Source of the DNA: Haloarcula nitratireducens
Lineage (GTDB): Archaea; Halobacteriota; Halobacteria; Halobacteriales; Haloarculaceae
Assembly: GCF_019599505.1 (NCBI RefSeq)
Contig: NZ_RKLT01000001.1
Location: 248,001 to 312,000, forward strand
Direction of reading: 5' to 3'
Length of the DNA: 64,000 nucleotides
Numbering within the stretch: position 1 is the first letter of the stretch; every line of letters starts with the position of its first letter. The notes beneath the pieces are model-generated. The model made no database searches and had not been told where the DNA came from. It was given only the letters and a program-made list of their open reading frames with translations. A program made the position numbers and the translations under genes. Shown here piece by piece: positions 8,369 to 16,700 of the stretch.

Positions 8369-8710
8369 TCACGTGTCCTCCTCGCTATCCAGTCGCTTCT
8401 CGACGCTGCGGGCGTAGTAGACCGCGCCGAACACTAGCGCGACGACGACGGCGTCGGCCCCGTGCTCCAGCGTGTGGTGGGTCGCGGGGCTGATGGTCCC
8501 CAGCATCGCCAGTCCGGCCACCAGCGGGCGGGCGACCAGCGCGACGAGCGCCAGCGCGAGCAACAGATAGGCCCGCGACCCGCGCCGCCGGTACACCGAG
8601 AGGCCGAGAATACAGAGCGCCGCCGTCGCGACGGCCGACACCGCGAGCACGACGGCGAAGTCGGCGTGGAAGTCGCCCCAGTGAACGCCGACGTGACCCG
8701 GCCGAATCAT
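8369..8710 (-). CDS. small membrane protein at the head of the DyP/P19-like cluster
   Basis: This 113-residue protein has about three to four membrane segments (around residues 17-38, 47-72 and 85-100). An amphipathic stretch with clustered His (THHTLEH, about residues 77-83) and two His near the N-terminus (HVGVHWGDFH) could bind metal or haem. ATG 8710 is chosen because upstream extension is arginine-rich and lacks membrane character. It is the first gene of the minus-strand set and is divergent from the gene at 8789. I do not recognise a characterised family. Confidence 0.65.
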   Translation of the reverse strand: MIRPGHVGVHWGDFHADFAVVLAVSAVATAALCILGLSVYRRRGSRAYLLLALALVALVARPLVAGLAMLGTISPATHHTLEHGADAVVVALVFGAVYYARSVEKRLDSEEDT

Positions 8711-8788
8711 GGTCGGGCTTGGGGACGGAGCCACCTGAGTCGCTCGGTTCTGCCGGAGTTTTTTACGCCCGCCGTCCGACCCGCCGCC

Positions 8789-9511
8789 ATGGATACAATC
8801 GGGTTCGTCTGCGAGCCGGACCACCCGGCCTTCGGTCCGGTCGCGGAACGCCTGGCGGCGCGGGGATTCGACGTCGAGTTCCGCCGGCCGGCCGACCCGA
8901 TCTCGCCCGGGGCGGTAGCGGGTCTCTCGGCGCTCGTCAACGGCGCGCTCCACCCCGAGGCGTTCGCGGCGCTCCGGTTCGCCGATAGGGTGGGCGTCCC
9001 GACGTGGAACGGGTTCGCGGCGACGACGGCGCTGTCCGCTCGCCTCGTGTCGCTCGACGCGCTGTCGTCGGTCGGCTGTCGCGTCCCCGAGGTGCGCTTC
9101 GACGGGCCGAGCGAGGGCTACGTCGCCGGCCGCCGGTACGCGTGGACGGGGGGTTCCTCGCTCGGCGAGGCCGACTTCCACGTCGAAGACGTCAGGGACG
9201 GCCCGGTCGACCACCGCTATTACGCCGTCGACGACGGCCGCGAGACGCACATGCGCGCCCTGAAGGTCCGAACGTCGCTCTCGGGGACGGACTCGGTGGT
9301 CACGTCGACGGAGGTCGACATCATGTTGGCCGCGCGGGTGCGAGAGCTACAGGACCGCTTCGGCGCGCGGGCCGTCGCCGTCGATTTCACCGAGGGCGCG
9401 GACGGCGAGTTCTACGCGCTCGGGGCGACGCCGGTCCCGAGCTTCGCCGGCGCGGGGATGGAGCGGCGCATCGCCGACTCCGTGGCGTCGCTGACGACGC
9501 TCGGTGCGTAG
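8789..9511 (+). CDS. ATP-grasp-like protein (RimK-type fold), unknown substrate
   Basis: This 240-residue protein starts MDTIGFVCEPDHPAFGPVAE. The N-terminal part resembles the pre-ATP-grasp domain (GFVCEPDHPAF; DRVGVPTWNGFAATTALSAR; SVGCRVPEV), which in RimK-like ligases precedes ATP binding. The C-terminal part ends in AVDFTEGADGEFYALGATPVPSFAGAGM, matching the place where ATP-grasp enzymes have a D-x-N Mg site, but here the Asn is not obvious. It is short for a full ATP-grasp enzyme, so it may be a reduced or non-catalytic member. ATG 8789 follows a TTTTTTAC box by about 26 nt. Confidence 0.6.
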   Translation: MDTIGFVCEPDHPAFGPVAERLAARGFDVEFRRPADPISPGAVAGLSALVNGALHPEAFAALRFADRVGVPTWNGFAATTALSARLVSLDALSSVGCRVPEVRFDGPSEGYVAGRRYAWTGGSSLGEADFHVEDVRDGPVDHRYYAVDDGRETHMRALKVRTSLSGTDSVVTSTEVDIMLAARVRELQDRFGARAVAVDFTEGADGEFYALGATPVPSFAGAGMERRIADSVASLTTLGA

Positions 9512-9570
9512 TGACACACCGTCCCGCCCCTTCGGGGAGTTTATTAGCCGCGTCGGCCACGATTCCGGTA

Positions 9571-11025
9571 ATGAGCGGCGAGCAGGAACTCGGCATCACG
9601 GAGAGCAAGGAACATTCACCCGGCGAGTGGTACGCCGAGGTCGTCCAGAAGGCCGGCCTCGCGGACTACGCCCCCATGGGCGGATTCATCGTCACGCGAC
9701 CGCGCGGCTACGCTATCTGGGAGCGCATCCAGGACCACCTCGACGGCTGGTTCAAGGACACCGGCGTCACGAACGCCTACTTCCCGATGTTCATCCCCGA
9801 GTCGTACCTCGAACGGGAGAAGGACATCGTCGAGGGGTTCGACCCCGAGGTGGCGTGGGTTACCCACGGCGGCAACGAGGAACTCGAAGAGCGGCTGGCC
9901 GTGCGGCCCACCAGCGAGTCCATCATCGCGCCGTTCATGGCCGACTGGACCCGCTCGCACCGGGACCTCCCGATGCGGCTCAACCAGTGGTGTTCGGTCG
10001 TCCGGTGGGAGGCCACCGAGACCAAGCCGTTCTTCCGCACCAAGGAGTTCCTCTGGCAGGAGGGTCACACCGCTCACACCGACGAGGAGGGCGCGTGGGA
10101 CGAGACGATGACCCGACTGGAGCAGTACGCCCGCCTCTACGAGGACGTGATGGCGCTGCCGCCGCTGAAGGGCCGCAAGCCCGAACACGACAAGTTCCCC
10201 GGCGCGCACACGACCACCTCCATCGAGGCCCTGATGCCCGACGGGAAGTCGGTGCAGGCCGCCACCTCCCACTATCTCGGGACCTCCTTCGCGGAGGCGT
10301 TCGACATCACCTACGCCGACGCCGACGAGGACGAGAACACGGCCCACACGACCTCGTGGGGCCTCTCGTGGCGCGCGATGGGGGCGCTCATCATGACACA
10401 CTCCGACGATCAGGGCCTCGTCCTGCCGCCCGCGTTGGCCCCCGACCAGGTCGTCGTCGTCCCCATATGGCAGGAGGAGAACAAGGACGAGGTAATCGAG
10501 TACGCCGCCGACCTCGCCGCGGAACTGGACGAGGCCGGCGTCCGCGTCGAACTCGACGACCGCGAACACCGAAATCCCGGCTTCAAGTTCAACGAGCACG
10601 AACTCAACGGCATCCCGCTCCGGGTCGAAATCGGCCCCCACGAGGTCGAAGACGAGGAGGCCACGCTGGCCCACCGCCCCGACGGCGAACAGGAGACCGT
10701 CGACCGCGAGGGCATCGCCGAGACGGTTCAAGAGCACCTCGACACCGTCCACGGGAAGCTGTACGCCAGCGCCGAGGAGACCTTAGAGGGCGAGATTCGA
10801 GAAGCCGACTCCCGCGAGGAGATCCTCGGCACCATCGGCCAGCACGGCGGCTACGTCAAGTGCGGCTGGTGCGGCGACGAGGACTGTGAAGACCCCATCA
10901 AAGACGCCATCGCCGCCGAGATCGTGATGGTGCCCCTCGACCGCGACGAGGAGCCGATCCACGACGCGTGTGCCATCTGCGGCGAGGACGCCGAAGAGAC
11001 GGCGTACTTCGCGAAGAGCTACTAA
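9571..11025 (+). CDS. proS: prolyl-tRNA synthetase
   Basis: This 484-residue enzyme charges tRNA-Pro with proline in the cytoplasm. It is the short archaeal/eukaryotic type. Class II motifs are clear: motif 2 around VVRWEATETKPFFRTKEFLWQEGH (residues about 143-167) with TSESI before it, and motif 3 in SWGLSWRAMGALIMTHSDDQGL (about 266-287). The HGTP anticodon-binding domain (VVVPIWQEEN, LDDREHRNPGFKFNEHELNG) follows. The C-terminal domain has a CGWCGDEDC and CAICGED cysteine pattern that binds zinc, and ends in a Tyr, as in archaeal ProRS. The ATG at 9571 follows an AT patch (gtttattagcc, about 9540-9548). Confidence 0.95.
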   Translation: MSGEQELGITESKEHSPGEWYAEVVQKAGLADYAPMGGFIVTRPRGYAIWERIQDHLDGWFKDTGVTNAYFPMFIPESYLEREKDIVEGFDPEVAWVTHGGNEELEERLAVRPTSESIIAPFMADWTRSHRDLPMRLNQWCSVVRWEATETKPFFRTKEFLWQEGHTAHTDEEGAWDETMTRLEQYARLYEDVMALPPLKGRKPEHDKFPGAHTTTSIEALMPDGKSVQAATSHYLGTSFAEAFDITYADADEDENTAHTTSWGLSWRAMGALIMTHSDDQGLVLPPALAPDQVVVVPIWQEENKDEVIEYAADLAAELDEAGVRVELDDREHRNPGFKFNEHELNGIPLRVEIGPHEVEDEEATLAHRPDGEQETVDREGIAETVQEHLDTVHGKLYASAEETLEGEIREADSREEILGTIGQHGGYVKCGWCGDEDCEDPIKDAIAAEIVMVPLDRDEEPIHDACAICGEDAEETAYFAKSY

Positions 11026-11212
11026 TTCATCTACTAGCCCCGAGCGACCGGGCGAAGGCGTCCCGCCAGTCGCCGCCGCGGAGTCGCACCTCGTCGGATC
11101 GGTCGTCCATACCAGCCGGGGGACCGCTGGCGCGCAAGAGTATGGGCCGCTATCGGTCCTCTCCCGGAGTAAGCTCGACGTATCGACGAATACCGCTTTC
11201 GTAACAAACCGT

Positions 11213-11440
11213 TATCTCGGACCCGAGGCCCGCCACCGGTTCGCTCGCGCCAGGTGGCTGAGTCCGCGCGACTGCCGCGCCGTCGCCGAGGCCGCCGTCC
11301 GCCACCCACTCTCGCCGTCGCCGCTGGTCGTCAACGCGATCTCGCGGAACGGCGGCCGATATCTGACGCTCGCCGATACCACCGTCTCGCTCGACTATCG
11401 GCCGCGCGACGATGCGGACGAGGTGCTCGCCGAACCATAA
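11213..11440 (+). pseudogene. C-terminal remnant of an extended-SDR (uronate dehydrogenase/epimerase-like) gene
   Basis: In this frame the translation contains RWLSPRDCRAVAEAAVRHPL, then FxV-like strand LVVNAISRNGGRYLTLADTT and LDYRPRDDADEVLAEP before a TAA at 11438. This looks like the tail of NAD-dependent epimerase/dehydratase proteins, in which SHRDC, SNNxGRxxDL and LGYxPxDDAE occur in that order. The Rossmann half with the GGxGxxG motif is missing; upstream of 11213 no SDR-like sequence continues in any frame. I interpret it as a decayed 3' fragment. It is also possible that it is a short expressed ORF, since its own frame remains open. Confidence 0.5.
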
Positions 11441-11744
11441 CGTCACCATCACGAAAGGTGGGGCTAAGGGAGCGTGTGACTTTCTCCGTGCCCCCAGTGT
11501 CGAGTGATACACGGGCATATATAAATTACCGTCAGACTCGGGTCATACAAACGACAGACGGCGATGATGTTCGAGGGGATTTCGTATCAGATATGCGAAC
11601 TCCAGCCGCGAAATATTACGAGTGAGGTCGACATTATATTGTATTACCACACTATACCTGTACTATGTCATTTCTTGCCCGTTAACTGTGAGAGATGGTG
11701 ATACTTCGAATTCTTTTTAAATACCTCTGCGCGTTCGTTCATAT
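11441..11744. promoter_or_regulatory. AT-rich region upstream of the glutamate dehydrogenase gene
   Basis: This 304-nt gap is clearly lower in GC than its surroundings. It holds several TATA-like runs (gcatatataaatta near 11516-11527, gacattatattg near 11630-11641) and, closest to the gene, TTTTTAAATA at 11714-11723, 26 nt before the ATG at 11745. That last element is the likely core promoter of the GDH gene and implies a leaderless mRNA. No ORF or RNA gene is supported in it. Confidence 0.6.
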
Positions 11745-13001
11745 ATGGGAGATTCGGTCAACCCGTTCGAAAGCTTTCAGGAACAGGTAGACGAGGCCGC
11801 CGACTACGTCGAGGCCGACGAGGGAATGCTCGAGCGGCTCAAGAACCCGGAGCGGATCCTCGAGACGAACCTCTCGGTCGAGATGGACGACGGCTCTATC
11901 GAGGTGTTCCGCGCGTACCGCTCGCAGTTCAACGGCGACCGCGGCCCCTACAAGGGCGGCATCCGCTATCACCCGAACGTCTCCCGCGACGAGGTCAAGG
12001 CGCTCTCCGGGTGGATGGCGTACAAGACCGCGACGGCCGGCATCCCCCTCGGCGGTGGCAAAGGCGGCATCGTCATCGACCCCGCGGAGTACTCCGAATC
12101 CGAACTGGAGCGCATCACTCGCACCTTCGCGAAGGAACTGACGCCGCTCATCGGCGAGGACCGCGACATCCCCGCGCCGGACGTCAACACCGGCCAGCGC
12201 GAGATGAACTGGATCAAGGACACCTACGAGACCCTAGAGAACACGACCGAACCCGGCGTCATCACGGGGAAGGACATCTCGAGCGGCGGGAGCGAGGGCC
12301 GCGTCGAGGCGACCGGTCGCTCGACGGTCATCGCCGCCCGCGAGGCCTTCGACTACCTCGGCCGCGACATCTCCGATGCGACGGTGGCCGTCCAGGGCTA
12401 CGGGAACGCCGGCTGGATATCGGCGAAGCTCGCCGAGGAGCTCGGTGCCACGGTCGTCGCCGTCTCCGACTCCAGCGGCGGTATCTACAGCGAGGACGGC
12501 ATCGACGCCGTCGACGCCAAGCGACACAAGCGAGAGACCGGAAGCGTCGTGGAGTACCCCGGCGCGGACGAGGAGGTCACCAACGACGAACTGCTCCAGT
12601 TGGACGTCGACCTGCTGATCCCGGCGGCGCTGGAGAACGCCATCGACGAGGAGATCGCGCGGGGCGTCCGGGCCGACGTCATCTCCGAGGCGGCCAACGG
12701 TCCGATCACGCCGGCCGGTGACGACGTGCTCGAAGACGAGGACGTGCTCGTCGTCCCCGACATCCTGGCCAACGCCGGCGGCGTCACGGTCTCGTACTTC
12801 GAGTGGGTCCAGAACCGTCAGCGCTTCTACTGGGACGAAGAACGCGTCAACGACGAACTCGAAGACATCATCGTCGACCAGTTCGACACGCTCGTCGACG
12901 CCTACGAGGAGCACGACCTCCCGAGCATGCGCGTCGCCGCCTACGTCGTCGCGATCGACCGCGTCGTCGAAGCGGCCGAACAGGCCGACGTCTGGCCGTA
13001 G
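11745..13001 (+). CDS. glutamate dehydrogenase
   Basis: This 418-residue enzyme of the Glu/Leu/Phe/Val dehydrogenase family interconverts glutamate with 2-oxoglutarate and ammonia. The substrate domain has KGGIRYHP (66-73), the catalytic-Lys loop [15 protein letters not shown] and DVNTG. The Rossmann domain has [22 protein letters not shown] (GxGxxG variant GYGNAG), and [13 protein letters not shown] closes the active site. Length is standard for hexameric GDH. Whether it uses NAD or NADP cannot be decided from motifs alone. Its neighbour GltB also makes glutamate, so the pair covers high and low ammonia. Confidence 0.93.
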   Translation: MGDSVNPFESFQEQVDEAADYVEADEGMLERLKNPERILETNLSVEMDDGSIEVFRAYRSQFNGDRGPYKGGIRYHPNVSRDEVKALSGWMAYKTATAGIPLGGGKGGIVIDPAEYSESELERITRTFAKELTPLIGEDRDIPAPDVNTGQREMNWIKDTYETLENTTEPGVITGKDISSGGSEGRVEATGRSTVIAAREAFDYLGRDISDATVAVQGYGNAGWISAKLAEELGATVVAVSDSSGGIYSEDGIDAVDAKRHKRETGSVVEYPGADEEVTNDELLQLDVDLLIPAALENAIDEEIARGVRADVISEAANGPITPAGDDVLEDEDVLVVPDILANAGGVTVSYFEWVQNRQRFYWDEERVNDELEDIIVDQFDTLVDAYEEHDLPSMRVAAYVVAIDRVVEAAEQADVWP

Positions 13002-13104
13002 CCCGTTCGAGCGGACGAAGACGACGCCTCGTCCCCTTCCCGCTCTCTCGCCGTCAGCCGTGCTCTGAAGGGCTCTCGTCGCGAATCGCTGGAGACGACA
13101 AACT

Positions 13105-13549
13105 TATCCAAGGAGAGATGATACCGATACTCATGGATGACATTTTTGTCGGTCGCCTGATGTCGTCGCCCGTACAGACGGTATCGGCGGACGCGTCGGC
13201 GGAGTCCGTCGCCGAGACGATGCTCGCGGAGAACATCAGTTCCGTCGTCGTCGTCGACGACGCGGGCCGGCTCGAGGGGGTCGTCACGTCGACCGACTTC
13301 GTCCGTATCGCCGCACAGGGCGGAGAGACGAGTTCGATACCCGTCGCCGAGTACATGAGCACCGACGTCGTAACGACGACGGCCAACGAGTCCGTCGAGT
13401 CCGTCGCCGACACCCTGATCGAGAACGGGATTCATCACGTCCCGGTCACCGACGAGACGGAGGGCGTCGTCGGGATGCTGACGACGACGGACCTCACCGC
13501 TTACGTCTCCGGTATCGAAGAACCGTCGCCGGCACGCGCTCAGAACTAA
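13105..13549 (+). CDS. CBS-domain protein (start probably 13133)
   Basis: The likely coding part is 13133-13549: 138 residues starting MDDIFVGRLMSSPVQTVSAD. It consists of one pair of CBS domains (Bateman module). The first repeat is VQTVSADASAESVAETMLAEN followed by SSVVVVDDAGRLEGVVTSTDFVR. The second is VVTTTANESVESVADTLIEN followed by HHVPVTDETEGVVGMLTTTDLTA. Such modules sense adenine nucleotides or S-adenosyl compounds. The ATG at 13133 lies about 28 nt after a TTAT box (13104-13107), which I include at the left end; an ATG at 13118 is an in-frame alternative directly after an AGGAGAG sequence. Its position between gdh and gltB suggests, without proof, a role in nitrogen control. Confidence 0.8.
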
Positions 13550-13587
13550 CGCAGGCGACGACGGTCCCGTTTTCCGCGTTTCTCTCT

Positions 13588-13607
13588 GAACGACGACGCC
13601 GTCGTTC
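13588..13607 (+). terminator. hairpin after the CBS-domain gene
   Basis: There is a perfect inverted repeat GAACGACG - ACGC - CGTCGTTC, 39 nt after the CBS gene stop. Pyrimidine-rich runs precede it (gttttccgcgtttctctct). It could mark the transcript 3' end, but no T-run follows it, so the terminator role is uncertain. Confidence 0.35.
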
Positions 13608-13706
13608 ATCGCGCCCGTCATGTCGAACTGAATAGACTGCAATCTATCGTTATAAATATATATGCCCTAATATGTGGTCTAACAACGCTAATACCTTCAG
13701 GACCAT

Positions 13707-13717
13707 CCTTTTATGGG
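13707..13717 (+). promoter_or_regulatory. TATA box of the glutamate synthase gene
   Basis: CCTTTTATGG lies about 30 nt before the ATG at 13742, the spacing of a leaderless haloarchaeal promoter. A second AT-rich block (ttataaatatatatgcc, about 13652-13668) lies a further 50 nt upstream and could be an alternative promoter or activator site. Confidence 0.55.
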
Positions 13718-13741
13718 GTGTTTCGCTAGTAGCGCGCATAC

Positions 13742-16700
13742 ATGGTTGAGCGACACGACAGCGACGAGGCTGCGAGCGGGGCCGGACTCGCAGACCCGAC
13801 GGACTCTCGGTCGAACTGCGGCGTCGGGGTCGTGATGGACCTCGACGGCGGCAGCGACCACGAGACGGTACAGGACGGACTGCAACTCCTCGAGAACCTC
13901 GAGCACCGAGGGACGACGGGGGCCGAGTATAACACCGGCGACGGCGCGGGCATCATGCTGCAGTTGCCCCACGACTTCTTCGCCGAGGAGCTAGACGCCG
14001 ATCTCCCCGACCCCGGCGAGTACGCCGTCGGGACGCTCTTTCTGCCGCAGGACGAGGACGACGCCGCCGACCTGAAAGACTTAGTCGAGACGGAGCTCGC
14101 CGGCGAGGGACTCGACGTCCTGGACTGGCGCGACGTCCCGACGGACAACGCGGACATCGGACAGACCGCGCTCGACGCGGAACCCGCCGTCGCCCAGTTC
14201 GCGGTCACGTCCGAGGACGGCGAGACGGGCCGGGACCTCGACAACCAGCTCTACGTCGGCCGCCGCGTCCTCGAGAACGCCGTCGGCGAGGAGCGACCGG
14301 CCGGACACGAGCGCTTCTACGTCGTCTCGCTGGCGACGGACGTCGTCGTCTACAAGGGCCTGCTGAAGGCCGAACAGCTCCCCGAGTACTACCCGGACCT
14401 CGCCGACGAACGCCTGACCTCTACCTTCGCGATGGTCCACGCCCGCTTCTCGACGAACACGCTCGGCGCGTGGCACCTCGCACACCCCTACCGCCGCATC
14501 ATCCACAACGGCGAGTTCAACACCATCCAGGGCAACATCAACTGGATGCGGGCCCGCGAGACGGACATCCAGAGCGAGCGCTTCGGCGACGACATCGGGA
14601 AGATAAAGCCCATCATCGACGATCCGGACCAGTCCGACACCGCGAGCGTCGACAACGCGCTCGAACTCCTCTTACAGGGCGGCCGCGACCTCCCGCACGC
14701 GCTCCGAATGCTCATCCCCGAGGCGTGGCGCGGCGAGATGAACGACGTGACCGGCGACCGTCGCGATTTCTACGACTACCACGCCTCGCTGGTCGAACCG
14801 TGGGACGGCCCCGCGCTGGTCGCGGCGACCGACGGCGAGCGCATCGGTGCCGTCCTCGACCGGAACGGCCTGCGCCCCTGTCGCTACGACGTCTTAGAGG
14901 ACAACACGCTCGTGATGTCCTCGGAGGCCGGCGCGCTCGACCACGACGCCGGCGAGATCGCCGAACGCGGCCGCCTCCAGCCGGGGCAGTGTTTCCTCGC
15001 CGACCCCGAGGAAGGACGGGTCATCCCCGACGCCGAAGTGTTCGAGGACATCGCCGACGAGAAGTACGGCGAGTGGGTCGCCGAGGAACAGGTCGACATC
15101 GACGACATCGCCGCCCGCGAGGACAACACGCCCCAGACCGAGGCCGCCGGCCTGCGGAGCCAGCAGGCGATGTACGGCTACACCTACGACGAGGTGGACC
15201 ACCTCATCGAACCGATGGCCGAGAAGGGGAAGGACCCGGTCGGGTCGATGGGCGACGACACGCCGCTGTCGGTGCTCTCGCAGTTCAACCGCCCGCTGTT
15301 CACCTACTTCAAACAGCTGTTCGCGCAGGTCACTAACCCGCCGCTCGACTACATCCGCGAGGAACTGGTCACCTCGCTGGAATCTCGGCTGGGCTACCAG
15401 CGCAACTTACTGGACGAGTCCCAGGACCACGCCCGGCAACTCGTCCTCGACTCGCCCATCCTCACCGACGAGGAGACGGCGGCGATCAAGGACCTAGACG
15501 AGAACGGCATGTCGACGGCGGTCGTCGACATCACCTACGAGCGCGGCACCGACCTCCGCGAGGCCGTCGAGGACGTGCGCGCCGAAGCCGACGCCGCCGC
15601 GGAGGACCACGACGTCATCGTCCTCTCGGACCGAGACGCCGACGAGGACCGCGTCCCCATCCCGTCGCTGCTGGCGGTCGGCGGCATCCACCACCACCTC
15701 GTCCGCAACGGCCTGCGCAACCACGTCGGGCTCGTCCTCGAATCCGGCGATCCGCGTGCGGTCCATCACTTCGCGACGCTGATCGGCTACGGCGCCGGCG
15801 CGGTCAACCCCTACCTCTCCTATCAGACGATCGACGACCTCGTCGCCGGGCCGGACGGCGCGGACCTCTCGGCGGCCATCGACGCCTACATCACCGCCGT
15901 CGAGGACGGCCTGCTGAAGACGATGGCGAAGATGGGCATCTCGACCGTCGAGAGCTATCAGGGCGCCCAGATCTTCGAGGCCGTCGGCCTCTCCTCGGAC
16001 TTCATCGCCGAGTACTTCGAGGGGACGACCTGCCGCACCGAGGGGATCGGCATCGACGACATCGAGGAGGACCTCCTCCAGCGACACGACGTCGCCTGGA
16101 GCGAGGAGGAACCCGACATGCCCCGCCAGGGCGAGTACGAGTTCCGCTCGAACGGCATCCACCATCAGTGGAACCCCGAGACGGTCGGGAAGATCCAACA
16201 GGCCGTCCGGATGGGCGACTACGAGACCTACCAGGAGTTCGCCGAACTCATCAACGACCAGAACGAGCAGCTCCAGACGCTTCGGGGCCTACTCGAACTG
16301 GACTCGGACCGCGAGTCCGTCCCCATCGAGGACGTCGAATCCGTCGACGACATCGTGAAGCGCTTCGAGACGGCGGCGATGTCGCTGGGGTCGCTCTCCC
16401 CGGAGATGCACGAGAACAACGCCATCGCCATGAACCGGATGGGGGCCAACGCCAACACCGGCGAAGGCGGCGAACCGCCCGAGCGGTTCGACACGGAGAA
16501 GGAGTGTACGACTAAGCAGGTCGCCTCGGGGCGCTTCGGCGTCACCGCTCACTACCTCGAATCGGCCGACGAACTCCAGATCAAGATGGCACAGGGGTCG
16601 AAACCCGGCGAGGGCGGCCACCTGCCCGGGAAGAAGGTCAACGAGATGATCGCCCACGTCCGCTACGCGACGCCGGGCGTCGGCCTCATCTCGCCGCCGC

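Noticed and set aside
8462..8788. Extending the ATP-grasp-like gene upstream to 8462
   Set aside because: The upstream reading covers the divergent membrane protein in another frame and is rich in Arg/Gln; a T-rich box right before 8789 supports that start.
11027..11110. Minus-strand 27-codon ORF right after proS (starts MDDRSDEVRLRGGDWRDAFA)
   Set aside because: It is acidic and plausible, but too short to separate from chance, and no promoter-like element was seen; it was not listed as a gene.
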